Shown piece after piece: positions 51,162-64,000 of a stretch of 64,000 nt of DNA. Where the stretch lies: NCBI RefSeq assembly GCF_000346465.2, contig NC_034014.1, positions 27,064,106-27,128,105 on the forward strand, read 5' to 3'. The DNA is from Prunus persica (taxonomy: Eukaryota > Streptophyta > Magnoliopsida > Rosales > Rosaceae). Within the stretch, counting starts at the first letter, position 1, and each line of letters begins with the position of its first letter. A model generated the notes under the pieces. The model saw only the letters and a list, made by a program, of their open reading frames with translations, was not told where the DNA came from and did not search any database. A program made the translations under genes and the position numbers.

Positions 51162-53085
51162 TCATCACTTAGAAAAAGTACAAGTATGTATGTGCTTTTA
51201 TCATTGGTTTAGCGCTGCAATTTGTGTACATGACATGCGAACACTTACATTCTTGAGAGACCTGTTACAGGGAAAGTATGTCTGGAAGTGTAGGGTGTAC
51301 TTTTAAGCACAATCTGTCTGGAAGAATTTCAGAATTCTAAAGTTGAAAGTAAATAAGGTGTGATTGGTTTGCCCTTTTAAACTAAGGTAATTGGATGCCT
51401 GGATGGCCAGTTTCAGAATGTCAAGTCAGTTTCTAAAGAAATTCAATATTTATGATTGCATTTTCACAAAATTATAGAAACAGATGCAAGGAAAATAGGT
51501 GATGCAGATGTGCTCTAAGAGAGATGTCAGATTTAAACTTCAAATTTCTATATATAGGTCATATTCCAGATGTGGTCCAAGAGCTATCTATAAATATAAA
51601 GTTCAGATGGTTGTCATGTATTAATGCACAATTTGGAGTCTTCATATCAACATGACTGACATTACAATACCAATTTTGTCATCCTTGAGGAAAAGACAAT
51701 GCCAGCTTTCAAGATTTTTTTGGAGGGCGGCCGCCTCTGTGTGATTTAGTGAGTCCTTGTCAAGTAGAGATGTATTTCATTAATAAATTCTACAAAATGT
51801 CAAAATTAGTTTTGGAGACGCTACTGACACGTTTTGCCAATGAACTGGAAATACTAATAGGATGAATATTATAATGGAATTTGAAATTGACAACTTATAA
51901 TGAATAAAAGCAGCAACTTATTATAATGAATAAAAGCAGCAAATTTGTACCTGCATTCGTACTTTGGCACGTCTTGCCAATGAACTCGAATCTTTTTGCT
52001 GATATAATTTTTTTATGGATTAAAATCCTTTGTGAAATAAAGATTTAGTAGCTACAGTTAATATTAGAAATCCAGTTAAATAGAAGTTCTAAACAAGTAC
52101 ACGAGTACGATATCAACTTAACTCTACCCAAAACCAATATGGTTTTCAATGTTTATGACCACTAACCAAGTATGTTCACTTAATTAACATAAATGTGATT
52201 TATGATTGATTGCTTATGAAAATGCTAAAAGCTTACTTAACAAAAATACTTTATACAGTCCCAAAACTAGCATAAAAATTGTCTTGTAACGGAAATATAG
52301 CACAATAATATAATGAAAGAAGAAAAAATTATCCCACATAATAATATGCTATTGGTGGAGTATGAGCCTCGCAATAAATTCTCCCTCCAAAACTAAATCA
52401 CTGAAACAAAGATATGTTGGATTTGTGGTCCACCAGTAGAGCACTTAAAGAGAGGTTCGTGGAAATCCGCGCAAAGGATTTTGTAGTGGACTTTAGGTAA
52501 CAGGTACAGAAAAGTCAACGTCTCTCGAAGCGAAAAACGTCATTGCCTTCACACTCACTTTCTCAAGGCGATAAAAAATTTGGAAAGAAACGCCGTATGT
52601 CATTAATCTTCACTTATCTCTTTCCACTAAAACTTAAAAAACATTAAACAAAAGAAAACAAAGACCGACCTTACTCAACAAACTATGACGATCGAAGACG
52701 CCATAATTAATGTTACAACTTATGTTAATGTTCATGATGACGACAATGATGTAATCTCAGGCCTTCTTTCTCTGCGCACAGACTTCACCATCCTTAGCCT
52801 TCCCATTGACTCGGCCGTGATGTTTGTGTTGGGAACTATGTGTGCTTCCTGAGCAGTATCTTCCTCTCACAACAAAGTCTCAAAGTCCACCACTTATAGT
52901 GTCAAGTATGATTTTGCTTTTGAAAATTGAGAGAAAACTTTCCAACTGTTTCCTTATATCTTTCTTTTGTGTTTTGTTGCATGTTCTAGTTTTACTTCTT
53001 ATGACAAAGAAAGTCAAGATATTGAATTTAGTGTTTGCAAGTTTTATAGAAATTGCTCATTGGGTTGTTTCCATAGGGTGTTGGA
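51162..53085. other. Intergenic region upstream of the LRR-VIII kinase
   Basis: 3' UTR of the GNAT gene, then AT-rich DNA. A tandem duplication (51891-51939) repeats ATAATGAATAAAAGCAG with a 23-26 bp period. TTGCCAATGAACT(G/C)GAA recurs near 51834 and 51974. A splice acceptor at about 53076 implies a 5' UTR intron of the kinase gene within this stretch. Confidence 0.55.
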
Positions 53086-59019
<5,934 letters not shown>

Positions 59020-60227
59020 TGAAAATGTGAGTAATAATGAGTAGTGTAGTGTATGTACATAAGTTAGCATTTGAGATGTTGTAGTGTAACAAAAGAATGA
59101 TGGTCATTTTACTGCGTACTGAATTTTGAGTTGTTAGTTGTTACTAACAGTAACTGAGGCAAAACTGCACTCTCTTCTTCATTTTTTCTCAGTTCTGGTT
59201 AGCGAATTGGACTGAACCAAATTGAACCGGGTGCAAAAAATCCTTAATATTTCTGATTGAAAAAAAAGTTCCCAAAATCTCTATTCTGTATAAAGTGCAC
59301 ACAACAATTTTCCTTCACATCAATGCAATAGTGACGGCATAAGTCATTTTCTTTTTTTAATTTCTTCAATTAACCCTTCTCTTATTTTTATTTATTTTTA
59401 ATTTTTTGTTAGAGTCGTTGGTTTTAGACAAAAACAACGTGCTGCCGAGCGCTGACCCACAATATTAAATTAAATCCCATCAAATTTTTTTTTTTTCTAA
59501 TAAAATCAAGGGAAATTTGCATAAATTCTACATGAACTTTTAAGTATGTGCGCTATTACTACCTGAACTTTTAATTTTAATTTTTAACCACCTGAATTTT
59601 GTAGAGTGTTGCAATCCACCACCTATGTCTAACTCCGTTAAAATTTCCGTTAAATGTAAGAGCATTTTCCTTTATCACTATAATTAAAAATAATTATTGT
59701 TGAACCAAAAAAATTCCCAAAAAAAATAATATAAAAAATTTACTTGGGTTGTGTTTGTCTAAGCCCACGTCCAGCGACCCTTTATCTAATATAGATGATA
59801 AGTGTTTCAAAGAAACAAAAGAAAAAGCAAGTAAATCCAACTATCCCATATGCTTTTCAAATTTCAAAGCCAGAGGATAAAATAATTCAAAAGTGGGTTG
59901 ATCCCACGTGCAAGTCCCCTCATTTTGCACCCTGAAAATAAGTTTGGGTATTACACCCTAGAAATAAAGTCTGGGTGTTTCACCCTCAATCAAGGCTTCG
60001 GGTTTTACACCCCAAAAAAATATTCGATACAAAATCCATCATGGGCGTGTAACCCTCAATCAAATACGCTGTGATATATCCATTTTGAACATAAAGCTCA
60101 TTCACTGAGTTCTCTAGATGACAGATCCAATCTGGTTACAAAACCCACAAACAAAACCATGGGGGGGGGGGGGGTGGTGGGGGGTGTTTAATTTCACAGC
60201 AAATAAAAATGGGTTCTACCTTTGCCT
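59020..60227. other. 3' flank and repeat-derived DNA
   Basis: 3' UTR to about 59.15 kb, then AT-rich sequence. From about 59.93 kb short modules such as CACCCTCAATCAA recur (near 59979 and 60050), together with variants of GGGT(A/G)TT(T/A)CACCCT. It reads like the edge of a retroelement terminal region. No coding capacity. Confidence 0.5.
60161..60185. repeat. Poly-G tract beside the assembly gap
   Basis: G-only apart from isolated T residues, 42 bp before the gap; probably a sequencing obstacle. Confidence 0.85.
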
Positions 60228-60651
60228 NNNNNNNNNNNNNNNNNNNNNNNNNNNNNNNNNNNNNNNNNNNNNNNNNNNNNNNNNNNNNNNNNNNNNNNNN
60301 NNNNNNNNNNNNNNNNNNNNNNNNNNNNNNNNNNNNNNNNNNNNNNNNNNNNNNNNNNNNNNNNNNNNNNNNNNNNNNNNNNNNNNNNNNNNNNNNNNNN
60401 NNNNNNNNNNNNNNNNNNNNNNNNNNNNNNNNNNNNNNNNNNNNNNNNNNNNNNNNNNNNNNNNNNNNNNNNNNNNNNNNNNNNNNNNNNNNNNNNNNNN
60501 NNNNNNNNNNNNNNNNNNNNNNNNNNNNNNNNNNNNNNNNNNNNNNNNNNNNNNNNNNNNNNNNNNNNNNNNNNNNNNNNNNNNNNNNNNNNNNNNNNNN
60601 NNNNNNNNNNNNNNNNNNNNNNNNNNNNNNNNNNNNNNNNNNNNNNNNNNN
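60228..60651. other. Assembly gap
   Basis: 424 unknown bases (N). Any open frames running through it are artefacts. Confidence 0.99.
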
Positions 60652-61800
60652 CCCCAGCTAATCAAAGAACTCGACAAATAGTCAAAAGCATGATGGTTTG
60701 GGAGGGTCAGTGCCTTGTAAATCATGTTTCTGTTTCAGTAGATTCAAGAATCTGCTTTACAAAATAAAAACAAGCATTCGGCAACACCCAGAGGCAACGC
60801 AAAGACAATTTAAGAGTCAAGGCACAAAGCAAAGGCAGTAAAAAGAAATCTCAAGAGAGAGATTGGCCACTTTGGTTATAAAAAAAGGCAATCAGCAAAT
60901 GAATGATCTATATCAAATTCCTGAAAATCATGGGCTCTCAAATGGTTTGAAAACTACATCAAACAAAGAATGTCGAAGCACCATTTTTTTGTTCACCCCG
61001 ACAAAAATAAATAAATTTGGCACTTGATATCAAAACCTGAAAGGCTCAACAATATCGAAACCAAAGATGGTAACCGAGGAAACAAGAAATCAGTCAGTAA
61101 TGCCAAAAGCACAAAAGCCCAACTTAAAAAGGACTAATGGTGTGCTCAAATTCATCCTCAACTGTTATTGTGCAAGTCCTACTTGGATCAAGACTCGTGA
61201 AGTTTTTCGAGTCCCTCACATCACTCTTGGTGCCAGAAACAAAAGAAAATAAAATGTTCAGACACCTGTGCCCCTTTGTATTCTAAGGGACGAACACGGG
61301 AGTTCACTACTTGCAGCACAAAACTAAGAAAGCGCACAAGAGTGTCAGCGAAGGTTTAAGAGAATTAAATCAATTGACGGTCAAGGAGGCTCAATAAAAT
61401 GCTTATGGCATTTGGGTCTATCTGCTTCAATTCTCAAATATAAGATGGCTACCAAACATGCCCACAAAATCCCAACAAGAAATATGGGAATCAATCACTG
61501 GGGCAAAGAAGCTATTTAGAAAGGAGTCCCAAGCGACTCAACTATGCTGTGAGGTGACTCCAGTCCAAATACATGATTGGTCATGCTCTGAGCATCAAGC
61601 TCAACTCCCAAAAGATACCAAAGGAGCATCAATATGGATTAACGGGTTTTGTCGATCCTTAATCGTAAATCCTCCAAATCATGCATGGATACAAATGCAT
61701 GTGTTAATGATCAAATTAAATTAGTGGGTTCATCAAAATTGCCCATTAGTTTTCTTTGACATTGACAATAATAAAAAAATAAAAAAAAGGTACAAAACCA
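60652..61800. other. Unassigned DNA between gap and satellite
   Basis: About 1.15 kb of noncoding sequence without recognised gene or clear repeat; likely part of the same repetitive insertion as the satellite. Confidence 0.45.
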
Positions 61801-61823
61801 TCCAATTTTTGCCCATGGGTAAT

Positions 61824-63245
61824 CTATCCATGCAAATTTCATTGAGATTAAATTCAAATCTCTCAAACAGAAATTCTCAATTAGTGGGCTACACTCACCC
61901 ATTAATTCCCAATTTTTCTCATGAGTCATCTACCCATGAAAATTCCAATGAGATTAAATTCAAATCTCTCAAACAGAAATTCTCAATTAATGGGTCACAC
62001 TTACCCATTAATTTCTATTTTTTCTCATGGGTCATCTACCTATGAAAATTCCAATGAGATTAAATTCAAATCTCTCAAACACAAATTCTCAATTAGTGGG
62101 CTACACTTACCCATTAATTTCCAATTTTTCCCATAGGTCATCTACCAATGAAAATCTCCAAATTGTCCCAAAGACACAAATTCTAAATTATTGGGCCACA
62201 CTTACCCATTAATTTCCAAACTTTGGAACTACGTTGGTTTGATCCCGTCAAGGATACGTAGGCAGTCTAGCATCCCAGTCTAGCATCACAGTCTAGCATC
62301 CCAATAGACACAACCACAATCAAATTTGAATCCCTAGTTTATCCTAACCAAATTCGGCAAAATATTTTTCCAAGTGCAAATGTCAATTTTAGAAAATGAG
62401 TGGGTTAATCGAAATTGTTCATTAATTTTCTTGGACAATGACAATAAGAAAAATGGTACAAAACCATCAAGTTTTTCCCATGGGTCATCTACCCATGCAA
62501 ATTTCAATGAGATTAAATTCAAATATCCCAAATACAAATTCTCAATTAGTGGGCCACACTTACACATTAATTTTCAATTTTTCTCATGGGTCATCTACCC
62601 ATGCAAATTTCAATGAGATTAAATTCAAATATCTCAAATACAAATTCTTCATTAGTGGGCCACACTTACCCATTAATTTCCAAACTTTGGAACTACGTTG
62701 GTTTGATCCCGTCAATGGTACGTAGGCAGTCTAGCATCCCAATAGATGCAACCACAACCAAATTTGAATCCCTGGTTTATCCCAACCAAATTCGGCAAAA
62801 CACTTTTCCAAGTGCAAATGTCAATTTTAGAAAATGAGTGGGTTAATCAAAATTACTCATTAGTTTTCTTGGACAATGACAATAAGAAAAATGGTACAAA
62901 ACCATCAAGTTTTTCTCATGCGTCATCTACCCATGCAAATTTCAATGAGATTAAATTCAAATCTCTCAAATACAAATTCTCAATTAGTGGGCCACACTTA
63001 CTCATTAATTTCCAATTTTTCCCATGAGTCATCTACCCATGCAAATTTCAATGAGATTAAATTCAAATATCTCAAATACAAATTCTCTATTAGTGGGCCA
63101 CACTTACCCATTAATTTTCAATTTTTCTCATGGGTCATCTACCTATGAAAATCTTCAAATCGTCTCAAAAGCACAAATTCTAAATTATTGGGCCACACTT
63201 ACTCATTAATTTCAAAACTTTGGAACTACGTCGGTTTGATCCCAT
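61824..63245. repeat. 106-bp satellite in three clusters, higher-order arrangement
   Basis: Nine units begin at 61824, 61930, 62036, 62142, 62489, 62595, 62927, 63033 and 63139; neighbours within a cluster are exactly 106 bp apart. Each unit contains CTACCCATG, most contain GAGATTAAATTCAAAT, and all contain a form of CACTTACCCATTAATTT. Clusters of four, two and three are separated by a spacer with GACAATGACAATAAGAAAAA and TTTGAATCCCTGGTTTATC. Clusters two and three start 438 bp apart. Because 106 is not a multiple of three, apparent proteins repeat across frames and are not real. Confidence 0.92.
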
Positions 63246-63640
63246 TAAGAGTACGTAGGCAGTCTAGCATCCCAATGGACGCAACTGCAACCAAATTTGA
63301 ATCACTGGTTATATCAACCAAATTCCCACAAATCAAATGTCCACCTTCACACAAATCAATTCCAAACTACGTTGGTTTGATTCCGTCAAGGATACGTAGG
63401 CAGTCTAGCATCATAATAGACACAACCGCAACCAAATTTGACTCCCTGGTTTATTTTTAACCAAATTCGCCCCAAAACACATATCAAAATCGAATCCCTG
63501 GTTTATTCAACTAAATTCACTCAAACACTTTTTTCAATCTAATTCATTGAAATCTCCCTCTTTTGCAAAGAGTCATTTACTCATTGCAAATCTTTGAACT
63601 ACGAGGGGCTTAATTCCCACGAGGGATACGTAGGTACTCT
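62225..63640. repeat. Dispersed 50-bp module with GTAGGCAGTCTAGCATC
   Basis: ACTACGT(T/C)GGTTTGAT followed by TACGTAGGCAGTCTAGCATC occurs near 62228, 62692, 63226 and 63367. A divergent copy with ACTACGAGGGGCTTAATTCC and GGATACGTAGG lies near 63599. At 62263-62302 the sequence CAGTCTAGCATC is itself repeated three times. I associate this type of module with noncoding regions of plant LTR retrotransposons; that link is from memory. Confidence 0.75.
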
Positions 63641-64000
63641 GAGATTGGACTTGGGAGCAGCTACAAAAACCAAACACACACGTTCTGTTTCTTTATGATG
63701 GAATTAAAGGGTGTTCCCTTGAAGCAAGAGATTGTAATTAAGAGACTTGCGTCTCGAATGGGTCGAACTTAAAATAATAAAACCCCATTATCTTTCCTTC
63801 AACAATTATAAAACAACAAAGGACAATCAAGAAAGGCTGTCATGTCCGCGAAAAAGGCATATGGACAAAAATGGATGGGGCTGTTTCTGCAGCAGCCTTT
63901 GTAGACCGTCAAACATTAATTTGAGATCAGTATGGAGATGGTAGGGTCAAGTTGTTATTGGGTTCAATCGCATTTGTGTTGCCTTATTATTGGGTCCTTT
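63641..64000. other. End of window, probable retroelement flank
   Basis: No gene recognised. It continues without a visible boundary from the repeat block. Confidence 0.4.

Noticed and set aside
60118..60767. Long open frames through the gap region
   Set aside because: They consist of unknown bases.
61809..63209. Family of small proteins with repeated MGHLPMQI / RLNSN motifs
   Set aside because: They are translations of the 106-bp satellite, which shifts frame at each unit; no conserved start or stop context.

Overview
This is nuclear DNA from a flowering plant. Genes carry spliced introns with GT/AG borders (plus two GC/AG ones), and the gene families are plant-specific: a FERONIA-type receptor kinase, a DOT3-like NPH3/BTB protein, LRR receptor kinases, an h-type thioredoxin and a plastid-targeted N-acetyltransferase. 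Intergenic DNA is AT-rich and dotted with MITEs, a small hAT element and GA/TA microsatellites. Short introns and dense genes suggest a eudicot with a compact genome. A Rosaceae-like origin is my guess from overall look, not something the sequence proves.

Layout. 0-2.3 kb: a broken Agenet-domain gene on the minus strand, then AT-rich repeats. 2.4-4.3 kb (-): GH5 endo-beta-mannanase, six coding exons. 6.7-9.4 kb (+): single-coding-exon FERONIA-like kinase. 10.7-12.8 kb (-): thioredoxin h9-like. 14.6-15.1 kb: inverted-repeat element. 16.1-17.5 kb (-): ubiquitin-conjugating E2. 19.5-23.1 kb (+): a lysine-rich coiled-coil protein built from an array of 63-nt exons. 23.9-26.0 kb (-): LRR pseudokinase. 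28.2-28.4 kb: MITE. 30.5-33.6 kb (-): basic Ser/Pro-rich protein of the BPP1 type. 36.7-38.0 kb: hAT element and a MITE, both with target-site duplications. 40.1-41.4 kb (+): HAD acid phosphatase. 42.4-43.8 kb (+): V-ATPase subunit E. 44.3-47.2 kb (-): DOT3-like. 48.9-51.2 kb (+): plastid GNAT (NSI/SNAT type). 53.1-59.0 kb (+): LRR-VIII receptor kinase with 20 coding exons. 59.4-64 kb: a repeat block with an assembly gap and a nested 106-bp satellite.

The genes do not form a pathway. Three receptor-like kinases and a cell-wall hydrolase lie in the window, but this looks like ordinary plant gene order. All exon coordinates were worked out by hand from splice-site consensus, reading-frame continuity and recalled family alignments; every spliced CDS listed sums to a multiple of three. 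The most unusual structure is the coiled-coil gene at 19.5-23.1 kb: six consecutive exons are each exactly 63 nt, phase 0 at both ends, and encode one 21-residue (three-heptad) unit. I do not recognise its family. I saw no evidence of a bacterial-type defence or other novel multi-gene system.
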